From: Paramarasmius palmivorus
Taxonomy: Eukaryota > Basidiomycota > Agaricomycetes > Agaricales > Marasmiaceae
DNA: 64,000 bases
Direction: 5' to 3'
Assembly: GCA_037176845.1 (NCBI GenBank)
Contig: JAYKXP010000034.1
Location: forward strand, 62,001-126,000
Shown: piece by piece, positions 1-12,123 of the stretch
Numbering within the stretch: position 1 is the stretch's first letter
How the letters are laid out: each line of letters starts with the position of its first letter
Translations under genes and position numbers: made by a program
The notes under the pieces: model-generated
The model's database searches: none
What the model was told of the DNA's origin: nothing
What the model saw: the letters and a program-made list of their open reading frames with translations, nothing else

Positions 1-1592
1 CGTTTACCACCAGGAGTCACAATTTCTCAATGCCTTTGTCTCCAGCACAACTCGAGAGTCAAAACCGTGAACGTTCTGGTACCCTCCGTGTTCTTCGCGC
101 TAGAACCTATCTTCAGTCTCTTTCGGTCCCAAGATCCAGCCCGTTGCAGTTTTTTCACATTTTTCGTGCTTCCGTGTGACTCGGTCGGTTTCAAGCTTCA
201 TCATCGCACTCGAAACACGGCTGGCTTCGTTTGCCTGGAATCACGATGTCTTTGGAGTTTCCAAATCCCGATGGAGCGTAGTCTGTCGCTCTCGTTTCAT
301 GGATAGCGGGGTAGAATGAAAGCAAGCACTAGCGACTACGGGTTTGGTATTGGAAGGAGGATTGAGGCAACGTCTTGTGGATCTATTGCCGGTATGTCGT
401 CGTTTCGTGTTCCTCAAAAGCAGAGTCACTGATACCTATGCCTCCAGCTTTGTTTAATTCGGGCTTGAACATTCGCGAGCTGCTCGCTCGATACATAGGG
501 AGAAGGCTCGAACTCGGAGATGCAAGTGTCTTCAACTTTCGTCTTCTTCGCTCTTCAAGGTACTCAACTGGACTGTTTTAGCTAGTTTGGTCGAAAACGA
601 AATGATCCTTGAAGCTTGATGACTCAACCTTCTCCACGAATCACGCTCTCCGTGTCTTTTCAAGCTTATATGCTAGACCCCGAGTCACTACCTCTGTTCA
701 TGTTCATCGCACGACTAGGAATCTCGATGGTTGGCGGATCGGGGTTCAGCGCAAGTTCTCACAGGGCTGACGCAATGTTTCTCAAGTTGGGATACTGGTA
801 TGCTCTCTTTCCTTCTTTCGTGTTCCTCGGCTCACCGATACTTATTACCTCCAGATCGAGCGTCCAAAGACTTCAATCCGACTTTCCACGTTCTCGTCAC
901 CGTAAGCAGGACAGCGTGGTGCCTCCCGGTTTGATTTGTTCGACTGAAGAGGTCATTATGCATACAGGATAGCCAACGTCCATATCTTCGTTGGTATTCA
1001 CCCGGACTGTTGCAGCCAGTTTTTGCAATGGCTATCGAAAATTAGCTTTCTGTGCCCTCGTTGGCTGATGAAACAACGAACTAGCAAGCCCTCACGACCA
1101 CCTGCCCAGTGTTGGAAGGATGTGATATTCCTTACGTGGACATGGTCTGCTCTCCTTTCTTTGTGTTCCTCGGCCGAGTAATCATGACACCGATTACCTT
1201 CAGTTCTGCTAGCGCGATTCCAGGCACCCTGCGGTTTGAACCTTAAAGGTTCGCAGGCTGATGACCTAGGGAGAAGGCTGGGGCGCGAAACTTGGAAATG
1301 CGTGCATGTGTTCGACGTCGTTCTTCTTTGTCCGCCTCGGATTAGAATCTATGCCTTCGTCTGATCGCTCACGAAGGACTCGGAAGAGAGTGAGCGAGCT
1401 TTGATTCTTCCCGTTTTGCTTTTGCTGACTTCGAGCGTCCAGAAAAAGAAATCCGTTCATAATCTACGCTAGTCAAAAGTGTTGTACAGACGATACACGG
1501 AGAAACAGTAGAGATCAATAAATACCAGCCATCTTTCGTCGTTTCCATCCCCGTGTCCGAAACCTCGAACAGGATGCTCTACTACGGTGTAA
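1..1592. repeat. Downstream repeated segment of array unit A, no supportable gene
   Basis: No reading frame here holds up as a gene. The stretch contains three copies of an intron-like module: a GTATG/GTCTG start, a TTCGTGTTCCTCGGC-like middle, then a tract ending in ACCTCCAG or ACCTTCAG. They lie near 394-453, 798-860 and 1145-1204. Related modules recur near 6052-6114, 11758-11820 and 15838-15898, so this is the degenerate spacer that accompanies each membrane-protein gene of the tandem array. I infer decayed gene fragments. Confidence 0.5.
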
Positions 1593-3150
1593 TCACGCTT
1601 TGCTCGCGGTAGCTTTGGAGGAGGCTTCATGTTTCTGCGCCTCGATATCACCACTTTCATTTGTTGATCCTTCCTCGGGTTGAATGTCCACGGTGTGTAC
1701 TTCAGAACGCTCAACAGTGTCGGTGGCTGCTCGTGCTTGGGGTGGCTCTCCGAATCGTAGAGTAGAGAGTATCTGGGTGTCAGGCACGGCACTACGGGAT
1801 AAGCCCAGACTGGTACGCAGGATAATGAGCGTTGGTGCGATACCCTAAGAGACGCGCGTGAGTTAGCAATTCATTACGGTCTCAGCGTTTGTAGCACGTA
1901 CGACCATCAGGGATATAAGCGGAAATAGGTCTAGGGAGAAACCAAAAGTGCTCACAGACTGCCGAATCGATGCATAAACGATGAGGCTGGCAGAGTACAT
2001 GGCCCCGGATTCAATACTGAAATCATATCAACAAATAATCACCAAACCAAATTGCAAAACCTACACTATTGTTACGACCTTGTTATACTTGCGGTTAATT
2101 TCATGACCCAGCAACTTGCGTGAATCACGGCTCATCCACCATATTCGACCCCCTATAGATGAAACGTATGCTATGCAGCTGATTTCAGGACTGACTAGGT
2201 GTCGACCACTTACCAATAATTAGTGAGAGAAGAAGGCTGTTGCCCGCATTCATAACATAATATGCAGTGAGAAAATTAATCCCCGTCTGATATACCTTCA
2301 TGAAATTGGGAGGCATAAGGATCAGGGGGATGGAATACATCAAGACGCCAGCTATACCAATTGCTGGAAGAATGTAAACATCATGCTCAAGGACCTAAGA
2401 CAGGGAAAAATACCGTTTGCGACAAAAAGCGCTATCATAGGAATAATGCAAGCACGCCATCTTGAATCCCAGAGCGTAGAATATCGATAAAGCTGCGGAA
2501 AATCAGGTATCGTCGACTAGAAGGGAAACAGATCCTCACAAGGATAGCATCCGCAACGCAGCTAACATATTTCAGAATTGAGCTTTCTCTTGGCACGAGT
2601 TGCAAGCTGCGGCTCACTTGGCGAGGATATAAAGCAAATCTATCAAAACTCTGGTGTATATCATCAGTATACTTACTCAACTAAATGCAATCAAAGGACT
2701 TACTCAAAGATGCTGTGGCCAGTATTGCTACTCCCGACCCAATTCAATAGGATATCAAAATCTTGTGTTACCGCCACTTGAAAGCCCAAAGCTGCCTCTT
2801 TGATGACTTCTGCTGCTTTACAAAGGGAGGCTGAAATGGAAAGTACGAAAAGCACAGCAGTCCAAGCCAAATGAAGCCTCCGATTCACCACGGCTGGACG
2901 TGCGCATAGGAAGTAGACAGTTAACCCAAAGAGTAGGACGTAGAACCCTGCGAATATTCATTGGTATTGCGAAGCAAGTATGAAAACCATGCCTGGAAAC
3001 TCACCGAGTAGAAAGAATGTCAACTTATTCACAAAGAATTAGTATCAATAGAATAACAAAGAACGGAGCACTCACCCCAACGAGCAAAAAAGGTGCCAAC
3101 AGAACACCTTTCATGGAGTACATAGCTTCGAATGGAAATTCATTAGCCAT
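1593..3150 (-). CDS. Seven-helix membrane protein, array copy A
   Basis: Multi-exon gene with about eight to nine short introns. Its first exon starts MANEFPFEAMYSMKGVLL and its last exon carries GIAPTLIILRTSLGL and ends QKHEASSKATASKA. Exons between encode hydrophobic helices, including RRLHLAWTAVLFVLSIS and a CVADAILV segment. This order (N-terminal helices, CVADA(I/V)L, a helix with NAANSLVL-type residues, RxWWLSxDSRRLLG, GIAPTLIILR) matches a large agaricomycete family of seven-pass proteins of unknown function; family membership is from memory of such sequences. The hydrophilic tail is rich in Glu, Gln and Ser and probably cytoplasmic. Three paralogues follow in the same orientation. Exact exon borders are only partly fixed, so the span is more certain than the splicing. 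Confidence 0.72.
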
Positions 3151-3439
3151 GAAGGACGCTTCAAGGGCTCTGTTACGGACATTGTGAGTCGCCGAGTTGC
3201 TTTATATTCGATGGTAGTGCCACTATGGTGCCGGTTGGTTGATGGGGCACTTTCCATTCGTGAAACATTTGAGCCGTTGATAAAAACGCGGGTCAAAGTG
3301 ATCACCAAGATCAACATCAGGATGGAGACAGAATATTACCAACCATTGACCGCTTCTTATCTTTATGTTTTTGCACACTAGAGAAACTTACATGTTCGCC
3401 GCTCCAAGTCAGATAACGACTTTGCACAGTGTGCCCCTC

Positions 3440-3850
3440 TCTCTGGCTACAACGTCGACCGTGTCGAGTATTATGTTGCCAGCTCCCAAGAAGCGCACAA
3501 GGAGCGCACCCTCAAGATCGATACGTGTATGAATGAACCTGCTTAATCATGGAGAACGGTAATCCGATACACTCTAAGATCTCAGGTACATATTCGTTAA
3601 AGTGACGGTAAGCCGTCCGATTACCCTAGAAATATATCAGTAACTGATTGATAAAGAACCATAGTAGGAACAACCGCTCACCCATCTCCTTTTCCCGACT
3701 ACCCATTGAGCGGCCCATAAAACCTTCAGACAGCCCAGAACTCCAGAAGTCCCAACAGATAGACCTCGAAGAATGTGGATGAATTTGTCTGTGCGAGAAC
3801 CCCTTCGCTACACCAACAGCAACATGACCTATGCTCCCTAGTAGACAGTG
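3440..3850 (-). repeat. Dispersed repeat R1, copy 1 (unit A)
   Basis: On the minus strand this segment resembles those near 4330-4930, 9230-10230, 14150-14720, 18420-19110 and, inverted, 44430-44940. Shared landmarks are a RHFNE-type stretch, the words attcat...cgt and, further on, tggcaac...ctcgac. One minus frame reads FIHTRIDLEGALL, comparable to FIHVRSKRVEEAFL in the next copy. I read it as a decayed gene fragment or non-autonomous repeat. No function can be assigned. Confidence 0.5.
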
Positions 3851-4229
3851 TACTGAAGAGTGGTTAGCCGGCGCGCAGTAATTCTATCTGACGTCGATTT
3901 GAACAATTGTAAACACCATATCAGGATCCGATGGATCCGGATACGGTTAGACGAAGACTGCAAAACGTCCCGTATGATGCGTCTAAAATCAGAGAGCACT
4001 GAAAGGGAATGGCGGAGAACAGGGCCATTGAACTGTTCGAAGACTTGCAGCGTTGACAGCGGCAGAGTTCAGGCACCAACAGTTGTGATTGAAGAAACAC
4101 AGTAGGGCTATCGGGGTGGGAAGGGGATGGAAATAATGATCATCGCGGCGTTCCGTACATCGCGTCTTATCGTGTCGAGCTGGTACATGATCAACTCCGA
4201 CGAGAAGTATCATGAAATTCATAAGGAAT

Positions 4230-4930
4230 TAGTTACAAGTAGCCTCTGTGTGAATCCACAAGAGAGATGTCATCGGTCCTAGAATAACGCTTCTTCGATT
4301 ACTGTAATGTTTGATCGTATGTCGGCGGTGACTTACACGCTTGCCGCCATAAATGTCAGGTAAACGCTAGCATCCTTCTTCTCTCCATCAATGTAACGTC
4401 GACGGTGCTGGTATCTGACTCCAAGGAACGCCTCTTCAACTCGTTTGGAGCGCACATGAATGAACTTGGTCAAACTGCACGAGAACAGCAGTCATATAGA
4501 ATCGTCTAATATCGCAGCTACATGTTCATTGAAGTGACGAGCAGCTGTCCGATGACTCTAGAATATATCAGCAACTGTATGATGGATAGGCTGTAGCTAT
4601 AGGAACACATACATACTACTCACTCGCCACCATCAACGGGGTTTCTTTTCCGCACTACCCATGGCCGCTCAAACCATCAGGTAAGTTCCTTGAGCCCAGG
4701 ACTCCTATTCCCAGCAGATGGAGCTCGAATAGTATAGATGAACTTGTTGGCGCCGGTATCCGTGCTTGATATGCCGCATCTAAGGTTTCTGGAGCTAACG
4801 ACCTGGAGAATCTGCTGAGAATCGCGGAGAAGGGAAGATAATCGAGTATACTGAACAGCAATTTGACAGCATTGACAGATAAATGATAAAACGAAGGGAT
4901 GAGGGCGTTAAGATACGCACCAGAGTTCCG
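4230..4930 (-). repeat. Dispersed repeat R1, copy 2 (unit A), with coding-like frame
   Basis: This is the best preserved copy of the repeat. Read on the minus strand, the part near 4465-4335 is open and includes KFIHVRSKRVEEAFLGVRYQ followed by GEKKDASVYLTFMAAS. A GTAAGT-type donor follows immediately, and an acceptor-like TTCTAG and TGCAG occur upstream. The copy at 9580-9730 keeps the same frame (KFIHMRFKQVEEALLGVRYR). Frame conservation between diverged copies argues that the ancestor was protein coding. No start codon, stop or complete exon chain could be fixed. Confidence 0.5.
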
Positions 4931-5099
4931 GTCTTGGGATGTTTTTGCGAGTAAGATAGGCTAAGAGAATAAGAAAATCAAGGGGTGCGATGAATGAGCG
5001 ACAGTACCAGTTGGGCCAAGAATTCCGAACGACATACACCCAGTGGACGAGAGCCACGAGGAACGAAGCCTCAACAGCATTGATTTCGAGCTACATCCC

Positions 5100-6849
5100 T
5101 TCGAGGCTCAAACCCATATATGTCTAGCTATTCCGTGAACAAGACGGGAAGCTTGCAGGCCGGATGGTGGAAGTGGGAGGCAAAGTGCGGGCGCTTGCTG
5201 CTGAGATAGACCCCGACCCGAACCGCGACTTACTCATACCAACTCTCTTTCGTCTCCTCATTCAAGTTCTTCTGCCAAGGTTGTGCATCGTGATATCGCG
5301 TCGTAAAACTCTCGCCAATTCTCGGCTCTCTTACCTCCGATGTGCATTCTCTACAGCAAGTCGAAGGATGTTCAGACTTTGGGGTCGCGATAGTTCAACG
5401 TTGGAGGACTCGTCATTGAAGATTTAGGTTGCTAGTCATCCCAGTCAGGGTCTCGTTCGAGTCAGTGTTAGAGATAGGAAGGAAGGAAGGAAACCGGTTC
5501 GAGGTCCTTGTAGAAGAACGACCGGGTTCCGTGACTCGAGAGTATAGTCAGTACCCCGACCACGGCCCCCCAAGAATAAGGTATGGCTATTTTGATAATT
5601 TATAGTCGTCGCTCCTGTCATCTTCACCCACCTCAACAGTGCGCACCACCACCACCACCACCACCACCACCACATCATCAACAAAAACCACCACCAGTAC
5701 CCCAACCAAAGACCTGGACCAACTTCGCAACCGCAAACTCCAAAAAAATGGGTTTCTTCGTACCTCCTTCGGTGCCTAGGCTGCCACATACAGAAACGCC
5801 TCCTGCGCGTGTACGACTTAGTACTGCGATAGAATACAACTCCCCGCCTGAACCCCGACATCTCAACCCATTCCCTGCGGTTAAGCCTATCCAAATTCGC
5901 AAATTCGGATCCCTCAAGTCTCTTCTGGAGATCGTGGAACACAAGGCACACACTTTCGTTGATCCTGCCCCTGACGCCGCACGTAGGGCGATCAGACTTG
6001 GACCAGGTCGGTGCTAGAAGCAGGGTCGATACAACGAGCTGTGGATGATGTTGGTGTGTTCTCCTTCCGATTTCGTGGTACTCGGTCGAGTCATTGATAC
6101 CTATTACTTTCAGTACCTCCCGTTTCATAACCAATTGATTCAGGCTCGAGCATTTGCGATCTGCTCGCTCGATACTGATATCTGGGGAGGATGTTCAGTG
6201 ATGCATGTATGTATGTGCTCGATGTCATCTTCATTCTTGGTACAAGCTCGTCTAGACTATTTCAATCAGTTTCGGCAGTCGACGCCCTCGACGCTTGAAT
6301 CTCCTCGCCGAAACCGATCCTTGGAGTCTCTAAGAATCAATTAATCACGCTCGTATGTACATGTTGGAAATCTAACTCGGAGTTGCAAACCAAGCGCACC
6401 GGGGGTCCTGTCTTGATGCGGACGCTTCAGGGGGATTTTCGATGCTCAAGCATTCAATATTCAATCTTGAGTCATGTGTTTATTGCACGTTCAATTACCG
6501 GCGTTTCTTGGAGGTATTCATTGATATACATTCGTTATGGGTTCAGGTTTGGCGTTTTGACCTTGGAGCAATGGACTCGCCGGAAACAACAAGCCGATGG
6601 GCGGATTCTCCGAGCGCTCGGGTCCTTGATTGTGACGAGTGGCGCGAAGAACGAGTATAGTGAGGACAATATAATTCGTCCCACTTTGCTTTTACTGACT
6701 CCGAGCTCCTAGGTAACGAAATCGGTCAATAAATTAGGCCAGCCAAAGGTGCTGTACAGACGGTACACGAAGAAACAGTAGAGCCCAATAAATACCAGCT
6801 ATTCTTTATTGTTTCAATTTCCCATGTCTGAAAACTAGAACAAGAAGCT
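5100..6849. repeat. Unit A/B spacer with proline-rich small ORF
   Basis: The block beginning near 5160 (GTGCATCGTGAT, then AAGTCGAAGGATG, then CTTTGGGGTCGCGATAG) has a diverged counterpart near 10640-10990, marking corresponding positions of neighbouring array units. A CAC/ACC triplet run at about 5642-5700 makes long artificial frames on both strands. A small plus-strand frame at 5749-6017 (start MGFFVPPSVPRLPHTE) shares order and spacing with one near 11090-11333: NSPPEPR/NIPPHRL, then a KxxSLKSL/WLKSLKL segment. The remainder to 6849 holds an intron-like module near 6052-6114 and otherwise nothing I can support. Confidence 0.4.
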
Positions 6850-6865
6850 CTATACTCTGGCGTAA

Positions 6866-8423
6866 TCACACTTTGCTCGTGGTAATTGAGGGGGTGGCTT
6901 CATGTTTCTGTGCCTCAAGGTCTTCATTGCTATTTGTGGATCCTTGCTCAGGTTGAATGTCCACGGTGTGTACTTCAGAGCATTCGATGCTTGCAGTCTG
7001 TGGTGGATCTCTGAATTGCAAAGTAGAGAGCATCTGGGAGTTTGGCACTGCACTGTCAGATAATCCAAGACTGGTTCGCAGAATAATAAGTGTTGGAGCG
7101 ATACCCTAAAGGGTAGGTGTGAGTTACCATGCACAGATTGATTAATACATACGTACAACCATGAGTGATATGAGCGGAGATGTGTCTAGGTCGAAACCAA
7201 AAGTACTTAAAGACCGTCTTATTGATGCATGGATAATAAGGCTGGCAGAGTACATGAAACCAGACTCGATGCTGGAAATGTATAGTGAGTAATTATCAAT
7301 TGGGTAGGTTCAGATTGTTAAACTGGCTTACATTATGGCAATGACACTGTTGTACTTTTGTCTGACCTCACGACCTAACAGCCTCCGGGAATCACGGCTC
7401 AACCACCATAATCGTGCCGCTATTAACAGGAGTCAGCCAATACACTCAAGTCTCAAGAGCAGTGATGGGCACATACCAATAATCAACGTCAACACAAGAC
7501 TATTTGCTGCATTCATAAAATAGTGTATGTCCCTCAGTTCAGCTCCCATATCCCATAGTTTTACATTGGTGGACTCTGTGTTGAGGCCGGTGATCATGTA
7601 TATCAAAGTACCAATCATACCAATCACTGAAAAATTTTGATGTTACCCCTGCTAGCATCCTAAAAGGTTCAAGGAAAGAAAATCACCATTTGCAGCAACT
7701 AGTGCAAATGCAGGGACAATACAGATACACCAATTTGAACCCCAAAGAATGAAAAAACGATAGAGCTGACAAACTATGTCAGATACAGCCTAGATTCAAA
7801 AGCTAGGTAAAGCAGATACTTACAAGGATGGCATCTGTGAGACAGCTAGGGCATCACCTTAGAAATGAACCACACTTACTTTGACACACTTACTTGGATA
7901 GGATGTAGAATATATCACTGAAAATGCTATAGATGATATCAGATAACCAAGTCTTAATTGTCACCAGATAAACAATATCTTACCCACTCATGATCTGAGG
8001 AACACTATTTGACTCCCAATCCCAAAGAGATTCATAGTCATGCAACACTGCTGCCTGAAAACCTAACACAGAGGTTTTGATGACATTAACCATTTTACAA
8101 ATGGAGGCTGAAATAGAGAATATAAAAAGTAGACATGTCCAAGCCAAGTGTAGCTTTGCATTGTCAATTGTACGCCACATGCAAAGGGAATAGACTGTCA
8201 ACCCAAAGAGAAGAGTGTAGAAACCTGTGCCAATGGGTTTTCTAAAAGTGGTTATTCAAGATCATATATTAAAACTTACCCAATAAGAAGAGTGTCAGCT
8301 TCCTTGGAATGAGTGATTATTGGGGAAACAGAAATATGACAGACTTACACCAACAAAGAAAAATGGCCCCAACAGGACACCCTTGATAGAGTAGAAGCTT
8401 TCGTATGGAAATCCATTTGACAT
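6866..8423 (-). CDS. Seven-helix membrane protein, array copy B
   Basis: Second paralogue of the array, in the same orientation and exon order as copy A. The first exon begins MSNGFPYESFYSIKGVLLGP and ends at a GTAAGT donor. The last exon contains GIAPTLIILRTSLGLSDSAV and ends ATPSITTSKV. Middle exons encode KLHLAWTCLLFIFSISASIC and GTLIYMITGLNTES, and a helix with NAANSLVLTLIIG. The tail again carries VHTVDIQPEQG, a peptide shared by all four copies. This copy has drifted furthest: its introns are AT-rich and share little with the others. I expect a seven-pass protein of about 320-340 residues of unknown role. Intron borders were inferred by comparison with copies C and D. Confidence 0.7.
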
Positions 8424-9229
8424 GGGTGTGAGATGACAAAGTGAGATAAATCTTAGGTCTCTGGCTTAGGTGAATTTATACTCACAGAGTGGGTACTGGT
8501 CGCTTGATATCCCATCCCAACAATCAGATATTTGAGTTACATATCCCTGAAAAGAACTGATTCAAAAACAAGATCAAGATGGAAGCAATGCAATAGGCAA
8601 AACTTACCAATCATGATCTGATGTTCTTGCTCAGCTTGTGGGAGATTTATCGAATGCAAAGACTTGGACAAACCATTAGTACACCTCAATCTCTGAGAAC
8701 AGTGCCACCAAGATTGTCCTGTTGCAGTAGCCATCCCTCAACTACAGATCACTTGGGACAACATCACAAAGCAGTGATAGAAGTTACTTGCTGAACCAAC
8801 AGTACAACCTAAGCTGTGTGAGGGAAAGTATACCAGAGAGTAATGATACAACCGTCGAAGCAGTTCTTCAAGATGCGTAGATAAGCTTGATGGTAACTGA
8901 AATGATTGCAGCCACTGCCTTGAATTCCAATGCATACAGATATACTGGTCATGAAGAACGTCTCCTTCAGCGCTCTGCAGCGAGAGTATCAAAAGAGTTG
9001 GCTATCCAGGAAAATGACAGACAACAGCATCATTTGGGGACTGTTTGAAGGCTTGATAATAATGGTAGTGGCAACAGTTTTTCCATCAACAAGTATGATT
9101 GGAGAAACACAGAACAGCCTACAAGTCTATTAGAGTAGGAAAGTAACGGGAACAGGTGATTATTGTGGGACACTCTGACGCTTCATCGCGTCCCATCACA
9201 TGATCAGTTCCAAAAAGATACTTGATTCG
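8424..9229. other. Unit B spacer, no supportable gene
   Basis: This lies directly upstream of copy B. I see only short unsupported frames on both strands and scattered similarity to the upstream regions of the other units. The longest frames (8537-8734 and 8738-8992, minus) lack counterparts in the other units and are not called. Confidence 0.4.
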
Positions 9230-10230
9230 CACAAAGTATCATGGATTGTATATGGATGAACTTGTTTAGATTGCACGAGAACGGTAATCCGACAAAGTCA
9301 GTTACCATTGAATTGATGAAAGCTGTTCAATGACTCTAGGATATATCAGCGACGGTTGTATGATGGACCAGCCATAGCACTAGGAATATCACATACATCT
9401 CCGCTCGCCACTATCAACAGGGTTTGTTTTCCACGCTACCCGTGGCGCGCTGATATAAATAGCCTTTGTGTGAATTCTCATGAGGATGTTGTGGGTCCTA
9501 GAACAGCCCTCCGTCAACTATCGAGATGTTCTATCATATGTTGGTGGTAACTTACATGCTTGCCGCCCCAACGCCAGGTGAACGATAGCATCCTTCAAGT
9601 TCAATCTCCACCTATGTATTCTTCTCTCCGTAAGCGTAACGTCGACAGTGTCGGTATCTGACTCCAAGGAGCGCCTCTTCAACTTGCTTGAAGCGCATAT
9701 GGATGAATTTGTTCAGATTGCACAAGATGGTAATCGGATAGAATCATCCGAGATCGCAGCTGTATGTTCATTGAAGTGACGAAAAGTTGTCCCATGACTC
9801 TAGAATATATCAGCATCTGTATGATGGATAGGCTGCAGCGATAGGAACATCACATACATTTCCGCTCGCCACTATCAACGGGATTTGTTTTCTGCGCTAC
9901 CCGTGACCCATCAAACCTTCATAGACGGCTTCCTCTAGCCCAGAAGTCCTTTTCCAACAGATGGAGCTTGAATAGATGAATCTGTTGGTGCCGGTACCCG
10001 TACTAGACATGCAATACCCAAGGTTTCTGGAGCCAAAGACCTGGAGAGACTGTTGAGAATTGAGAAGGAAAGGCAATCGAACATAGGAGGAAGTGAAAGC
10101 ATCCATCACCTCGTCTTCGGCCAGATACGGGGCTTTTTTGTTCTGAAAGCAATAGTAGATGAACTAGGTGAACTCTAAGTTGAATGATAGACGATGAGAC
10201 AAAGGCGCTGAGGTACGCACCAGTCACTGT
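9230..10230 (-). repeat. Dispersed repeat R1, two tandem copies (unit B)
   Basis: Two partial copies lie head to tail. Both contain a landmark series (ATGACTCTAG then ATATATCAGC, then CGCTCGCCACTATCAAC) near 9330-9430 and near 9795-9890. The second continues into the coding-like frame near 9580-9730 (minus) and into AGATGGAGCTTGAATAGATG near 9960. The arrangement parallels 3440-4930 in unit A, so the doubling predates the unit duplication or happened twice. Confidence 0.55.
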
Positions 10231-12123
10231 GAGGATGGCTATCTTAGTCCCAACGCATCAGGTCATCGGGAATTGCTGGTATCCAAGCGGCCTTATGTCC
10301 TTCTTGCTTCGAGTTTCGTACCGGTGCATGGACAGAGACACATACTAATAGTGGCCACTAGCGCTTTTTCTTCCGTGGCCGACAATGATCCGGGCTAAGA
10401 AAGCGAAGGGGCATGATAAATTGTGAATGTGCGACAATGGCAACAGTTCTCGGAACGACATAGCCTCGAGAACTGGCACACCATAGTCTCCCCTAGGCAG
10501 ACTCGATATCGCTCGACGGCTCGCTTGATAGAACGAACTCTCACTGATGTTGGTTTTGACATTATACCCCTTCAGAAGTCATACCCGTCGTAAAATATCC
10601 AAACGTACGCCCAGCTGAAGAGTCCGAGAACAAGGTTCGGTGGATGGTGACTGTGTGAGGCAAGGAGGCAAAATAGTGTGACTGTGAGCGCTTGCCGGGA
10701 CTCGGTACCCATCGCCCGAAGTTGCCCCGAACCACGACTACACTCCTCAGACCACTCGACCCCTGGATCTAGGTCTGTTTCGCGTGCTCATTCGAGCTCT
10801 CTATCAAGTCTGTGCATCGTGATTCTGCCTCGTGTAACTCAGAATATAGAATCTAGACACACTCGCCTCATTCTCTGCAGCCAAGTCGAAGGATGATCAG
10901 ACCTTGGGGTCGCAATGTTCAACGTTCGAAGACTTTGAATTCAGGTTTCTAGCCGCTGCTACTGTCTCATTGGAGTTAGCTTCAGAGATAGGATGAAGTA
11001 AGGCAAGATATTTGGACTTTGTCTCCATCTCTGTCGCTGACTTCCAGTCGTCGCTTCAAGGAAACGTCTTTGGGAAAACTGACTTTTCTTCCACGTCTGC
11101 GTGCCCAGATGCATCGAGCTCGTGTACAAGGCGCTGGTCAAGGTGCGTTTCTTCCCTTCCTCCTCACCGGCAAAACTAACAACATCGACTTTGAACAGAA
11201 TATTCCTCCACATCGATTAACGTCTGACACACCAATCCCGCCCCTCTGCCTATCCCTATCCAAGATTGGCTGGCTCAAATCCCTCAAGCTCGTCAAACGC
11301 AAAGCCTTCGCGTTTCGTCTCCCCGGACAATAGCTGGCGGCAAGAGCATCAAAATGTCCAGAATAAGAAAGAACGGGCGGACGTGAAAGTTAGAGAAGCA
11401 ACGAGGCTGGAAGAGGGCTTCGGCGGCGATGGAGACCGGGGACAGACTGTGAAGGAAGGGCGATGGACGGGGTGCGCAGGGCAACTAAGTAGAAAGTGAA
11501 AGAGTTGGTATTGGTCTTCGTGTCCAGCTCATGCCGTTTTTCTTGTCCACAACGCTTTGTCTATGCTGCGCTACATCGTATCCTCTGTCGTACATGTCTC
11601 AATTCGCAATTAGAAGTTATGCTGCCAGTGCCTTTTCCGGCGGGCGCCTGTGTAAACATCTCTTCCACGACGTGCACCATGACCACCTATGCTCCACACT
11701 CCTTCCTTCCTACTCTCGACCTCCGACATGTTCAAGTGTTCGAGTTTGGATATATCCCGGTAAGTATGCTCTCTCTCTGCTTCCTTAGCCGCCGAGTCAT
11801 TGATACTGTTACCTCCGTTGACGACCTTCAAGCTTCCAAGACACCTTTTCTTTAACCTCAAATATTCGACCTTCAACTATCAACTTGTTGGCTCACCCCA
11901 CTCGGACGTTGTCCGATTCACACTCTTCAAGCTTTCGCGAGCTGGGGCAAACCTAGCCCACGGTTTTCGAAGTTTCTGGGTCGGACGACCGGTCATTGCC
12001 CTTTTTCGACTTCAGAATTTCTGAGCCTAGGAAGATGAGACTCGGCGCTGTACAATCATACAACATAGGAACAATGAAAATAGATAATGCTAATCAACGT
12101 CCGTCCGTCATCTCCGCTTATAA
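10231..12123. repeat. Unit B/C spacer with degenerate repeated segments
   Basis: The segment 10640-10990 parallels 5160-5430. A short spliced frame around 11090-11333 resembles the small frame at 5749-6017 and includes a plausible intron from about 11151 to 11200. An intron-like module lies near 11758-11820, flanked by the coding-like words TTTGGATATATCCC and TTCAAGCTTCCAAGAC. The block 11880-12060 (CTGGGGCAAACCTAGCCCACGG and what follows) recurs almost unchanged at 15960-16140. No intact gene is visible. Confidence 0.45.

Noticed and set aside
5445..6134. Minus-strand frame of 229 residues with a long tryptophan run
   Set aside because: It is the antisense of a CAC/ACC triplet repeat near 5642-5700; the Trp-rich translation is an artefact of low complexity.
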